Shown: piece after piece, positions 16,691-25,508 of the stretch
How positions within the stretch are numbered: position 1 is the first letter of the stretch
Layout of the letters: each line of letters starts with the position of its first letter
DNA from: Halorussus aquaticus
GTDB lineage: Archaea; Halobacteriota; Halobacteria; Halobacteriales; Haladaptataceae
DNA length: 64,000 nucleotides
Assembly: GCF_024218795.1 (NCBI RefSeq)
Contig: NZ_CP100400.1
Location: 3,348,001-3,412,000, forward strand
Direction: 5' to 3'
Notes under the pieces: generated by a model
What the model saw: the letters and a program-made list of their open reading frames with translations, nothing else
Told to the model about the DNA's origin: nothing
Databases searched by the model: none
Made by a program: the position numbers and the translations under genes

Positions 16691-18601
16691 CTACCTGTCC
16701 TGCGCGGCGGTCGTGGTCTCGTCGGTATCGACCGTGGTCGTCTCCTCGGCACCGGGCGTCTCGGTTCCGGCGGGGTCCTTCCCGATAGTCCTGTTCCCGC
16801 CCCCGTCTTCCGTCGTCTCGCCTGCCTGCGTGGTCTGCTGGCCGGCCTGGTCGCCCTGTCCGGACGGCACGAGTCGCAGCACCGCGCCGGTGTCGCCCTC
16901 CGGGATACCGCGCTTGCTGACGAGAACGAGAATCTCGCCGTCTGCGTCCCGGCCGAACTGACGGACGAACCAGTTGAACTCGCCGTCGAAGACGAGTTCG
17001 CGCATCGTCCAGAGTTCGTCGCGCGGGACGACCTGCGGTCCCTGCGGCGGCACGTCCTCCTCGCCGCCGCCCGGCGTCGTCGTCACGTCGCCCGGCGTCC
17101 CCTCCTCGGCCGGGGCCTTCTCGACGTTCTCGGTCTCGGCCGGTTCCACCGTCGTGGTCTCGTTGGCCGTCGTCGTCTCGTCTTGCAGCGCGCCCTCCTG
17201 CGTGGTCGTCTGATTACCCGCCTCGGTCTGGTTGGCCGTCGTCTGCGTCTGGCCGCCCTGACCGAAGTTCTGGGGCGGTTCGGCGGTCAGGACTCGTCCC
17301 GCGGGTTCCTCGCGCGTCGGGTCCTCGGTCCAGATGCCGTAGACGTACTTGCCCTGCAAGCCGGAGATGGTGGACTGCTCGTAACGGTGGCCGCCGATGA
17401 CCGTGATACCGACCCAGTCACCGCGGTACTCGTGCGGGAACTCGACGATGGGGTCCTGAAGCGGCGCCCCGCCGAACGGTTGGTCGGGCGCGTTCGACGG
17501 GCAGTCCGTGATGGCGCTCGGGTCGCTGGGCTGTTCCGTGCTGAAGCAGTGAGTGCCCTCCTTGACGTTCCAGCCGTAGTTGCCGCCCTTCTCGACCACG
17601 TCGGCCTCCTCCCAGAGGTTCTGGCCCGCGTCGGCCACGAACATGTTGCCGTCGCTGTCGAACGAGATGCCGAACGGGTTGCGGAACCCGTAGGCGTATA
17701 TCTCGTCGCGGCCCGGTGCCTCGCCCGCGAACGGGTTGTCCTCGGGGACACCGTACGGAGTGTCCTCGCCCTGACTGTCCACGTCGATGCGGAGGACGTC
17801 GCCCAGCAGGTTGTGGACGATGTCCTGCCCGTTGCCGCCGGTGTTGCGGTCGTACCAGTCGGGCACGTGGCCGTACATGTTGTCGTTCGCACCGCCGCCG
17901 TCGCCCATCGGGACGTAGAGGTAGCCGTCGGGACCGAACGCCATCGGTCCGGCATCGTGGTTGTACTGGGGCGACGGAATCCGCAGTAGCTGGCGTTCGG
18001 AGTCCGGATTGCCGGACCCGAAGTCCTCGGTCGCCTGGAACTCCGAGACGACCTCGATGTGGTCCCAGTTAATAGTTCGCAGTTCGTCGGTCGGCGGCGC
18101 GCTGTAGTGGAGGTAGAACTTCCGGTTCTCCGCGAAGTTCGGGTGGAAGTCGATGCCGAGCAGGCCGCGCTCGTCGTAGTTCTGCTGGGCGTCGGCGTAC
18201 AGGCCGTAGAACGTGCCCAGTTCGACCATCCGGTCTGTGATGTCCATGAACGGTTCGTCGCTGAGACCGTCCTCCGTGATGGCGTAGACCTGTCCGGTCT
18301 GGTCGGTGACGAACTCGCGGTTGTTCGGGCCTCCGGCGACCGCGTAGTCCGTCGGTGCGGTCAGTTGGCCGTTCGCCACCATCTCGGTGCCGACCTGTGT
18401 CCCCTCTTGGAAGAAGCCCTGTTGCTCTCCGTCCTGTTGGGTCGTCGTCTGCTGTGCGCCAGCTAATCCTACGAACCCGGCCGCAGTTCCCGCGGCGACG
18501 CCCTGGAGGACGTTGCGGCGCGAGGGAGTCATTCCGTTCGCTTCTGTCTGTTTGTTCTCGTCCGCCTGTTCGTCGGTGGTGTCGCTTTTCTCGTCACTCA
18601 T
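16691..18601 (-). CDS. Tat-exported PQQ-dependent sugar dehydrogenase family protein
   Basis: The 636-residue protein has a Tat signal (TPSRRNVLQG with Arg28-Arg29, then a hydrophobic stretch to about residue 50), so it is folded before export. The body is a glucose/sorbosone-dehydrogenase (GSDH) beta-propeller: RGLLGIDFHPNF, YVPMGDGGGANDN, GFRNPFGISFD and GNYGWNVKEG are typical motifs around the PQQ/Ca site. A Thr/Glu-rich segment of about 90 residues (roughly 440-530) interrupts the propeller before its last strands, and another forms the C-terminus; both look like cell-surface linkers. No PQQ synthesis gene is nearby. Confidence 0.88.
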   Translation of the reverse strand: MSDEKSDTTDEQADENKQTEANGMTPSRRNVLQGVAAGTAAGFVGLAGAQQTTTQQDGEQQGFFQEGTQVGTEMVANGQLTAPTDYAVAGGPNNREFVTDQTGQVYAITEDGLSDEPFMDITDRMVELGTFYGLYADAQQNYDERGLLGIDFHPNFAENRKFYLHYSAPPTDELRTINWDHIEVVSEFQATEDFGSGNPDSERQLLRIPSPQYNHDAGPMAFGPDGYLYVPMGDGGGANDNMYGHVPDWYDRNTGGNGQDIVHNLLGDVLRIDVDSQGEDTPYGVPEDNPFAGEAPGRDEIYAYGFRNPFGISFDSDGNMFVADAGQNLWEEADVVEKGGNYGWNVKEGTHCFSTEQPSDPSAITDCPSNAPDQPFGGAPLQDPIVEFPHEYRGDWVGITVIGGHRYEQSTISGLQGKYVYGIWTEDPTREEPAGRVLTAEPPQNFGQGGQTQTTANQTEAGNQTTTQEGALQDETTTANETTTVEPAETENVEKAPAEEGTPGDVTTTPGGGEEDVPPQGPQVVPRDELWTMRELVFDGEFNWFVRQFGRDADGEILVLVSKRGIPEGDTGAVLRLVPSGQGDQAGQQTTQAGETTEDGGGNRTIGKDPAGTETPGAEETTTVDTDETTTAAQDR

Positions 18602-18855
18602 CGCAACGTGGCTCTCGGCGACTCGCCAGATAAGCCCGCGACTTCGTTTTGGACCTTCGCGTACTGTTTCGGTATCGAAGGTCGCGTTTCGACTCCGACA
18701 CCTCCATTACGACCGCGTCAGAGCGCGGGAATTGCGGCTGTCTGGCTGATAGGTCGGACCTATTGTCGGATAACGGTCTGATTCGGACTCCCCGCGCACC
18801 GCCATTCTCTCGGCACACTACACGTACGCTCTCGACGTGCCGTCCGTCCACGGCG

Positions 18856-19773
18856 TTACGTTACGCTGAACCACTGCTTGAGTCCGACCGCGGGGACGAG
18901 AAATAGGAGAATTACGAGCGACCACGCCGCGTCCACCGTGGCCGCGAACGCCGCGTCGAGGACCGCGAGCGCCAGCACGCACGTTCCGACCGCCGGACCG
19001 ATAGTCTCCGGAACCGGGTTCCGGTACGCCCGGCCGAGCGCCCGGCCGGTCCAAGCGAGGAATCCGACGCCGAGGACGAGCGACGCCGCGCCGTCGAGCG
19101 GACTCGGACGCGCGACCGCTAACCGGACGAGGAGGACCGCCGCGGCGACGACGGCCCCCGAACCGGCCACGAGCACGGTCCGCCGTCCGCCGGACTCGGT
19201 CTCTCTCGACGCCATGAACGTCACGGCGGCGATGTAGGCGGTGACCGCGAGAGCGACGCCCGCGGCGGCGAGCGACGGCGTCGGCGACTCGCCCGCCGTC
19301 GTCCCGAGCAGGACGTTCAGCCCCCGAACCGCGCCCATCGCGGCGAACCCCGCGACCCCGCCCTTGAGAACGCCGTCGTACAGCACGATTCCCCCGGCGA
19401 CCGAGGCGGCGACGACGCCGCCGACGACCCCGGCGGCGTCGCCCGCCACAGCGACGCCAGAGACCAGCAACGCCCCGCCCAGCGCGTACCCCGTCCGGCG
19501 GGCCACTCGCCCGGAGGGTATCGGTCGCTCCGGGCGCTCGACGGCGTCCACGTCTGCGTCGAACGCGTCGTTCAGCGTCGTCCCGGCGGCGTACAGGAGC
19601 ATCGAGGCGAGCGCGAGTCCGGCGACGCCGCCGGGGGTGACGCCGGGTCCGGTCGCGGCGGCGAGCGCGGCTCCCAATAGCACGTCCGGGGGCGCGGTGA
19701 AGAGGTTCGGAACCCGGACGAGTTCGGCGTACCCCGCGACCGAGCGGGCGAACCGCGACCGCGCGTCGCCCAC
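18856..19773 (-). CDS. UbiA-family prenyltransferase, EboC-like
   Basis: This intramembrane enzyme transfers a prenyl chain to an acceptor. The first Asp-rich motif NDAFDADVD is at residues 68-76, followed by the typical RPIPSG at 83-88. Eight or nine hydrophobic helices are visible over 305 residues. The second Asp-rich motif is weak: the YDGVLKGG region around 134 has only one Asp, which is unusual and also seen in divergent UbiA groups. It is the last gene of a tight three-gene unit (1-bp gaps) with a sugar-phosphate isomerase and a TatD hydrolase, the same companions as EboC in bacterial ebo clusters. The acceptor is unknown. Confidence 0.85.
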   Translation of the reverse strand: MGDARSRFARSVAGYAELVRVPNLFTAPPDVLLGAALAAATGPGVTPGGVAGLALASMLLYAAGTTLNDAFDADVDAVERPERPIPSGRVARRTGYALGGALLVSGVAVAGDAAGVVGGVVAASVAGGIVLYDGVLKGGVAGFAAMGAVRGLNVLLGTTAGESPTPSLAAAGVALAVTAYIAAVTFMASRETESGGRRTVLVAGSGAVVAAAVLLVRLAVARPSPLDGAASLVLGVGFLAWTGRALGRAYRNPVPETIGPAVGTCVLALAVLDAAFAATVDAAWSLVILLFLVPAVGLKQWFSVT

Positions 19774-19774
19774 C

Positions 19775-20605
19775 TCACGTCCACCCGTGTTCCGTCAAGA
19801 ACGACATCGCGTCGCGGGCCGTCTCCTCGGCGGTCTCCTGATACGGGTAGAGTTCCACGGTGACGAACCCGTCGTAGCCCGACGCCTCGACGGCTTCGAG
19901 GAACGCGTCGATGTCCATCGCGCCCGCCCCGAGTTGGGTGTGTTCGTGCGAGCGGTCGGCCGGGATGTCCTCGACGTGGTAGTGGTCGGCGTACTCGCCG
20001 AGCGTCTCGACCGCCGCCGCGGGGTCCTCGCCGACGCAGAACAGGTGGCCCGCGTCGAAGTTGCACCCGACGGCGGACGAATCGACCGTGTCGATGAACT
20101 CGAGGAACTGGTCGGTCGTCTCTATCAGCAGGTCGGGTTCGGGTTCGACCAGCAGGTCCACCCCGAGTTCCTCGGCGGACGGAATCACCTCGTTCAGGCT
20201 CTGGACGAACGTCTCCATCGCCCACTCGCGGGACTTCTCGTCGGGAATCGGCCCGCCGGGTTCGATGGAGATGTACTCGGCGTCGAACGCGTCGGCGAGG
20301 TGGAGCGCCTCGCGGGTGTAGTCGATGCGCTTCTGGCGGTACTCGGCGTCGGCCTCGACGTACGAGGGGTGGTGGAACCCCTCGATGGCGGTCAGCATGA
20401 ACGCGTTGCAGTTGCTAATTTCGAGGTCGTTGTCGTCGAGCGCGCGCCGCATCTCGGCCACGTCCTCCTCGTCGGTCTCGGGCGGGTAGAGGTGTGGCTG
20501 GTCGAACAGCAACTCGACGCCGTCGTAGCCCGCGTCCGCGAGTATCTCGACCGTCTCGACCGGCCCGTAGTCGCGGAACGCGTTGGCTGAGAATCCGAAG
20601 TCCAT
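19775..20605 (-). CDS. Sugar phosphate isomerase/epimerase-like TIM barrel, EboE-like
   Basis: The 276-residue protein belongs to the xylose-isomerase-like TIM barrel superfamily (MDFGFSANAFRDYG, GYDGVELLFDQPHLYP, then metal-site strands ending LVEPEP, CNFDAGHLF, HVEDI and VTVELYP). The Glu/Asp/His metal residues are present in those strand ends. It overlaps functionally with the second barrel gene at 24601. Its position, one base after the TatD gene and one before the UbiA gene, implies a shared transcript. By comparison with ebo clusters it may act on a cyclic or sugar-phosphate intermediate. Assignment to EboE rests on context. Confidence 0.82.
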   Translation of the reverse strand: MDFGFSANAFRDYGPVETVEILADAGYDGVELLFDQPHLYPPETDEEDVAEMRRALDDNDLEISNCNAFMLTAIEGFHHPSYVEADAEYRQKRIDYTREALHLADAFDAEYISIEPGGPIPDEKSREWAMETFVQSLNEVIPSAEELGVDLLVEPEPDLLIETTDQFLEFIDTVDSSAVGCNFDAGHLFCVGEDPAAAVETLGEYADHYHVEDIPADRSHEHTQLGAGAMDIDAFLEAVEASGYDGFVTVELYPYQETAEETARDAMSFLTEHGWT

Positions 20606-20606
20606 G

Positions 20607-21407
20607 TTACCGCTCGTAGTCGAAGTTCGGCGACTGGTCGAAGAACTCGTAGGGGTTGTCGAAGACGACTTTCCGGACCTCTTCGCGGTCCCACCCCCGG
20701 TCGAGCATCTTGTCCCGGGCCTTGGGCACCGCCAGCGGGTCCGAGGGGTCCCAGTCGGCGGCGCTGTTGAGTATCATCTTGTCGGTGCCGTACTCCTCCA
20801 GCAGGTCGATGGCCTTCTCGTCCGCTATCTTTCCGGGATAGAGCGTGAACCCGACGTAGCAGTCGGTCTCCAGACTGGTGTCGATGGTGTTCTCGGTGTT
20901 GTGGTCGATGATGATGCGCTCCTCGGTCACGTCCTCGTCCTGAATCATGTCCACGATGGTCCGGGTCCCCTCGGGCTTGTCGGTGTGGGGCGTGTGGACG
21001 ATGACCGGGAGTTCGCGCTCCTCGGCCATCCGAATCTGTCGCCGGAACGCCTCGCGCTCGTCCTCGGTGTCTTGGTCGAGTCCGATTTCGCCGACCCCGA
21101 CGACGGCGTCCCGGTCGAGGTACTCCGGGATGCGTTCGAGTACCTCCTCGGCCATCTCGGGGTAGTTCGCCTCCTTGGGTTCGAGACCGATGGTCACGTA
21201 GTGGTCGATACCGGCGACTCGTTCGGCCCGGTCGGTCTCGTGTTCGATTATCTGCTCGAAGTAGTCGAAGAACGCTCCGGCGTGTCGCTTGTCCTGTCCG
21301 CTCCAGAACGCCGGTTCGATACAACACTCGATTCCCGCCTGCCGCGCCCGCTGGTAGTCGTCTGTCGAGCGCGACACCATGTGCATGTGCGGGTCGATAA
21401 TTCGCAT
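20607..21407 (-). CDS. TatD-family metal-dependent hydrolase, EboB-like
   Basis: The 266-residue amidohydrolase-fold protein begins with the first metal motif DPHMHM (residues 5-10), then GVGEIGLD, VIVHTPHTDK and a late AADWDPSD strand supplying the final Asp. TatD-like proteins are usually nucleases, but the EboB branch is associated with small-molecule pathways. First gene of the minus-strand arm, divergent from the inositol-phosphate synthase at 21808. An AT-rich AATAACAAA element at 21436-21449 lies about 30-40 nt before the ATG and should be its promoter. Confidence 0.87.
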   Translation of the reverse strand: MRIIDPHMHMVSRSTDDYQRARQAGIECCIEPAFWSGQDKRHAGAFFDYFEQIIEHETDRAERVAGIDHYVTIGLEPKEANYPEMAEEVLERIPEYLDRDAVVGVGEIGLDQDTEDEREAFRRQIRMAEERELPVIVHTPHTDKPEGTRTIVDMIQDEDVTEERIIIDHNTENTIDTSLETDCYVGFTLYPGKIADEKAIDLLEEYGTDKMILNSAADWDPSDPLAVPKARDKMLDRGWDREEVRKVVFDNPYEFFDQSPNFDYER

Positions 21408-21807
21408 GCCCCCGAGAAGGACGGGTAGACCCTTTGTTATTCGTCAGTTTCCCGCAGGAGCGGTCGAGCGCCGACCCGAACCGGTCGCTCGCCCCCGACA
21501 GCTCTCTCGAACGGCCGAAATAGCTGGTTATCCGACCCAAAACAACGGACTTAACGCGAGTACGTGGCCGTTTTAGCGCCGCGCTTCGACTGCCGGTCGT
21601 CGTCAGGCGATGGGAATCGGACCGTCGTCGGGGAAACTACTGGATAACTAACCGACTCCACGCCGTAGTCCCGTCGGTAATGGACGGAACTGCGATTCGC
21701 TGGCTCCGACGTGGAGTGTCCGCGGTGAGACGCCTCGCCGAGTCTGCGAGAGCACGCTCGGAGCGTCGTTCACCGCGCGCGAGGTGTGCCGGACTGCGAG
21801 GGTCACG
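21408..21807. promoter_or_regulatory. Divergent promoter region of the ebo-like cluster
   Basis: Four hundred bases separate the two arms. The left edge carries the probable TatD promoter. The middle (21525-21570) has an AT-richer stretch with AACAACGGACTTAACG. The right part is GC-rich with no clear TATA box near 21808. I found no convincing gene here; short open frames lack acidic haloarchaeal composition. Confidence 0.45.
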
Positions 21808-23022
21808 ATGACGGGGACTGGAGTCTGGGTAATCGGCGCGCGCGGCAACGTCGCGACCACGGCGGCGGTCGGTGCGCGCGCCGTCGCCCGCGGCGCGACC
21901 GACGAGACCGGACTGGTCACCGCCCGGCGGCCGGTGGCGGACCTCGACCTGCCCGACGTGGCCGACCTGACCTTCGCGGGTCACGAGGTCCGCGAGGGGA
22001 GCCTCGTCGAGTCGGCGAGAGCGCTGTCCGAGGACGGAACGCCCGCGCCCGAGACCGTCGAGACGGTCGCCGACGACCTCCGCGCCATCGACGACCGCAT
22101 CAGGACGGGCACCGCGGTCAACGCGGGCGAGGCCATCGCGGACATCGCCGACGACACCGCCGACGCCGAACGGTCGCTCGCCGAGACCGTCTCGCGCATC
22201 CGCGACGACTACGAGTCGTTCCGGGCGAGCGAGGACCTCGACCGGGTCGTCGTCGTCAATCTCGCATCCACGGAGCCACCGACTGCCGACCCGGAGCGGT
22301 ACGACACGCTGTCGGCGTTCGAGGACGCCGTGGCCGCCGACGACCCGGACCTGCCCGCGAGTTCGCTGTACGCCTACGCCGCGCTGAAGGGCGGTCACCC
22401 CTACGTCAACTTCACGCCGAGTTCCGGGAGCGCGCTCGGCGGACTGCGGGAACTCGCGGCCGAGAACGACGTGCCTCACATGGGCCGAGACGCCAAGACG
22501 GGCGAGACGCTGGTCAAGTCGGCGCTCGCGCCGATGTTCGCGGGGCGCAACCTCCGGGTGATGTCGTGGGAGGGCCACAACATCCTCGGGAACACCGACG
22601 GCGCGGTCCTCGAAGACGAGCGCAACGAGGCGGGCAAGTTGGAGAGCAAGGGCGATATCTTGGACTCCATCCTGCCGGACATCGGGCACAACCGAGTGCG
22701 AATCGACTACACGCCGTCGCTGGGCGACTGGAAGACGGCGTGGGACTACGTCCACTTCGAGGGCTTCCTCGACACCGAGATGACGATGCAGTTCACGTGG
22801 GAAGGCTCCGATTCTGCGTTGGCCGCGCCCCTCGTCCTCGACCTCGTCCGACTCGTGGCGTACGCCGACCGGCGGGGCGAGGGCGGACTCCAACCCCACC
22901 TCGCGTCGTTCTTCAAGGCCCCGCTGGGCGTCGAGGAACACGACCTCTCCCGGCAGTTCGAGACGCTCGACGAGTACGCCCGCGAGCGACGCTCGGAGGT
23001 GAGCGCCGGTGGCGAGCAGTGA
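21808..23022 (+). CDS. Inositol-3-phosphate synthase family protein
   Basis: This 404-residue NAD+-dependent cyclase should convert glucose 6-phosphate to inositol phosphate. It has the N-terminal NAD motif (VWVIGARGNVATT, residues 6-18), the FTPSSGSAL loop, the catalytic-lysine stretch GRDAKTGETLVKS, GHNILGNTDGAVL, and the C-terminal DYTPSLGDWKTAWD. These are the conserved blocks of MIPS. The GTG at 21784 is a possible longer start; the ATG at 21808 directly precedes the Rossmann strand. It overlaps the next gene by 14 bp. In ebo clusters the cyclase role is filled by EboD (dehydroquinate-synthase type), so this may be a replacement. Confidence 0.87.
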   Translation: MTGTGVWVIGARGNVATTAAVGARAVARGATDETGLVTARRPVADLDLPDVADLTFAGHEVREGSLVESARALSEDGTPAPETVETVADDLRAIDDRIRTGTAVNAGEAIADIADDTADAERSLAETVSRIRDDYESFRASEDLDRVVVVNLASTEPPTADPERYDTLSAFEDAVAADDPDLPASSLYAYAALKGGHPYVNFTPSSGSALGGLRELAAENDVPHMGRDAKTGETLVKSALAPMFAGRNLRVMSWEGHNILGNTDGAVLEDERNEAGKLESKGDILDSILPDIGHNRVRIDYTPSLGDWKTAWDYVHFEGFLDTEMTMQFTWEGSDSALAAPLVLDLVRLVAYADRRGEGGLQPHLASFFKAPLGVEEHDLSRQFETLDEYARERRSEVSAGGEQ

Positions 23023-24388
23023 GGACGCCGACGCCGGGCGAGTCGTCGTCCTCGACGTGGTCGGTCTCCGCCCCGACCACGTCGAGACGGGTCTCGCCGA
23101 GCGAATCGGCGACGCGCTGGACGGCGGTTCGACCGCCGCGCTCCGGCCGCCGTTCCCCGCGGTCACGGTGCCGGTCCAGACGACGCTCGGCGAGGGCCGG
23201 TCGCCCGCGAGTCACGGCGACGTCTCCAGCGGCGAGTACGACCGCAACCGGGAGACAGTGGCCTTCTGGGAGCGCGACCGGGGCGACCGGGACCGGGTCT
23301 GGGAGACCGCGAGCGACGCCGGTCTCACCACCGGCGCGCTGTTCTTCCAGCACCTCGTCGGGACCGACGCCGACGTGGCGGTGACGCCCTCGCCCATCGA
23401 GGACGAGAACAACGACCTCGTCGAGATGAACTGCTGGACCAACCCCGACGGCTTCTACGACGACCTCGAAGCCGAGTACGGTCACTTCCCCCTCCACCGG
23501 TACTGGGGTCCGGGCGCGAGTCGCGAGAGCAGCGAGTGGATTCTGAACGCGGCCCGCGAGGCGGTCGAACGCTACGATCCGGACCTGCTGTGGGTGTACG
23601 TCCCCCACCTCGACTACGACGCCCAGCGCCACGGTCCGGACGCCCCCGAGGTCGAGTCGGCGGTCGAGACGGTGGACGAACTCGTCGGCGAGTTCGTCGC
23701 CGACCTCCGGGACGACGCGCGGTGGGACGAGACCGTCGTGAACGTCCTCAGCGAGTACGGATTCCACGAGGTCGAGACGCCCGTCTTCCCGAACCGCGCG
23801 CTCCGGGAGGCCGGACTGCTGTCGGTTCGGGACGACGACGACGAGGGCGGTGAGGAAGTCGATATCCCGGCGTCGGACGCGTTCGCCATGGTGGACCATC
23901 AGGTCGCGCACGTCTACGCGGACTCTCCGTCGGACGCCCGCGACGCGCTCGCCGACCTCGACGGCGTGGCCGAGGTGCTCGACGACCGGGGGAAGGCCGA
24001 GCGAGACGTGGACCACCCGAACGCTGGCGACCTCGTCCTCGTCGCCGACCCGGACGCGTGGTTCCAGTACTACTGGTGGGACGACGACGAGGACGCCCCC
24101 GCCTACGCGACGGAGATGGACATCCACGCGAAACCCGGGTTCGACCCGTGCGAACTGTTCTTCGGCGACTCGGGGCCGGTCTCGCTCGACGCGACGAAGG
24201 TGAGCGGGTCCCACGGCCGGGTCGACGAGGGGACGCTGGCGTTCTACGGTCTCGGCGGTCCGGCGGCCCCGGACCTCGGACTCGACGGACCGGTGGACGC
24301 GCGCGCCGTCGCGCCGACCGTCGCGGACCTCCTCGGCATCGAGGACGAACTCGACGCGGCGTTCGAGGCGTCGTCGCTGTTGGAGTAG
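23009..24388 (+). CDS. Alkaline phosphatase / nucleotide pyrophosphatase family protein, EboF-like
   Basis: The 459-residue protein has the fold of type I phosphodiesterases: VVVLDVVGLRPDHVE with the first metal Asp, a PAVTVPVQTTLGEG stretch with the expected Thr nucleophile, and VPHLDYDAQRHGPD with further metal ligands. The usual SDHG metal pair appears as LSEYGFHEV, a known-looking but non-canonical variant that could change metal use. A late GSHGRV supplies the last His. The start is a GTG within the 3' end of the inositol-phosphate synthase gene (14-bp overlap), so the two are co-translated. Likely removes or transfers a phosphate in the same pathway. Confidence 0.83.
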   Translation: MASSEDADAGRVVVLDVVGLRPDHVETGLAERIGDALDGGSTAALRPPFPAVTVPVQTTLGEGRSPASHGDVSSGEYDRNRETVAFWERDRGDRDRVWETASDAGLTTGALFFQHLVGTDADVAVTPSPIEDENNDLVEMNCWTNPDGFYDDLEAEYGHFPLHRYWGPGASRESSEWILNAAREAVERYDPDLLWVYVPHLDYDAQRHGPDAPEVESAVETVDELVGEFVADLRDDARWDETVVNVLSEYGFHEVETPVFPNRALREAGLLSVRDDDDEGGEEVDIPASDAFAMVDHQVAHVYADSPSDARDALADLDGVAEVLDDRGKAERDVDHPNAGDLVLVADPDAWFQYYWWDDDEDAPAYATEMDIHAKPGFDPCELFFGDSGPVSLDATKVSGSHGRVDEGTLAFYGLGGPAAPDLGLDGPVDARAVAPTVADLLGIEDELDAAFEASSLLE

Positions 24389-24410
24389 TCCGAGAGCGTC
24401 TCGTTTCGGA

Positions 24411-24551
24411 CTAACTCAGGAACGCTCCGGGCGCGCGCTCGAACTCCTCTCTGTGTTCGTCACAGCAGAAGTAGTACGCCTCGCCCGACCGAGTGGTCGT
24501 TATCTCCTCGTACTCGTGGACCCGTCCCCCGCAGACGAAACACTCCGCCAT
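24411..24551 (-). CDS. 46-residue TRASH/YHS-like zinc protein
   Basis: A very short ORF begins with MAECFVCGGRVHEYEE and ends with EAYYFCCDEHREEFERAPG. The CxxC near the start and the YYFCCDEH segment reproduce the TRASH/YHS metal-binding pattern (CxxC ... CCxxH), which binds zinc or heavy metals. The function is unknown. It lies between the alkaline-phosphatase gene and the second isomerase gene, 49 bp from the latter, and on the same strand, so it could be the last gene of that transcript. The complete metal-site pattern makes it credible despite the length. Confidence 0.7.
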   Translation of the reverse strand: MAECFVCGGRVHEYEEITTTRSGEAYYFCCDEHREEFERAPGAFLS

Positions 24552-24600
24552 GTCCCATTCGTGGGCGGGCGAACGCAAAGTGACTTCGGCCGCGGGTCGC

Positions 24601-25449
24601 TCAGACGTACTGGGCCAACGCGTCGAACGCCTCCTCGGCCGCCCGGTCCGGTTCGTCCGGGTACGTGTACAGTTCCAGCGTGGCGAACCCGTCGTAGCCG
24701 ATATCGTCGAGGGCGTCGAAGACGGTCCCGAAGTCGAGGTCCCCCTCGCCCGGTATCCGGTGGTAGTGTTTCCCCCGGCGTCCGCCGACGATGTCCTCCA
24801 GATGGACGCCGGTGATGTGCCCCGCCGACCGGCGTATCGTCTCTCCGAGGTCCTCGCCGTAGACTGCGGCGTGGCCCACGTCGAGGTTGACGCCCAGCGA
24901 GTCGCGGCCGGTCGCCTCGATAAGTTCGAGTACCTCGTCGGTGCACTCGACCAGCAGTTCCGGTTCGAACTCGATGCCGACCTCCACGCCCTTCGACTCG
25001 GCGTGGTCGAGTATCGCGTCGAGCGACTGGTCGAGGTACTCGCGGGCCTGCTCGGGCGGGTTCCCCGGCAACGGTCGGCCGGTCGCCACGCAGACCGCCG
25101 GAGCGCCGACCGCCTCGGCGAGGTCGATGGCGCGCTTCGTGTACTCGACTCGCCACTCGCGTAACTCGTCGTCGGCGTTGACGACGCTCGGTTCGAAGAA
25201 CGCCGAGGGCGGCGCGTCGTCGTAGTACCCCATCGCGGTGTTGGCGTTCACGTTCGACACGTCGAGACCGGTCTCGTCCAGCGCCTCGCGGAGCGACCGG
25301 GTCTCCTCGTCGCCGAACGAGGGGAAGTACGCGTGGGGGTCGTCGCCGAGTATCTCGACGCCAGCGTAGCCGTGGTCCGCGATTCGACGCACCGCCTCCG
25401 GGAGCGAGTGGCGGGTGTAGGCGTTCGTGGAGAAGGCCAGTTCGACCAT
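24601..25449 (-). CDS. Sugar phosphate isomerase/epimerase-like TIM barrel (second copy)
   Basis: The 282-residue barrel is a paralogue of the protein at 19775-20605: AFSTNAYTRHSLPEAV, GYAGVEILGDDPHAYFP, GIEFEPELLVE, GVNLDVGHAAVYG, GVHLEDIVGG and FATLELYTYPDEP align strand by strand, with the metal-site Glu, Asp and His residues present. It also has a GKHYHRIPGEGDLDF loop typical of isomerase/epimerase family members. Its neighbour is the ebo-like cluster, on the far side of the alkaline-phosphatase gene, so it probably serves the same pathway. The ATG at 25449 is well placed at the first strand. Confidence 0.84.
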   Translation of the reverse strand: MVELAFSTNAYTRHSLPEAVRRIADHGYAGVEILGDDPHAYFPSFGDEETRSLREALDETGLDVSNVNANTAMGYYDDAPPSAFFEPSVVNADDELREWRVEYTKRAIDLAEAVGAPAVCVATGRPLPGNPPEQAREYLDQSLDAILDHAESKGVEVGIEFEPELLVECTDEVLELIEATGRDSLGVNLDVGHAAVYGEDLGETIRRSAGHITGVHLEDIVGGRRGKHYHRIPGEGDLDFGTVFDALDDIGYDGFATLELYTYPDEPDRAAEEAFDALAQYV

Positions 25450-25508
25450 GGCGTCGGTACGACAGCATCGCTCAAACCGCTTGTTGCAGGGCGAGCGATT
25501 GCGACGAC

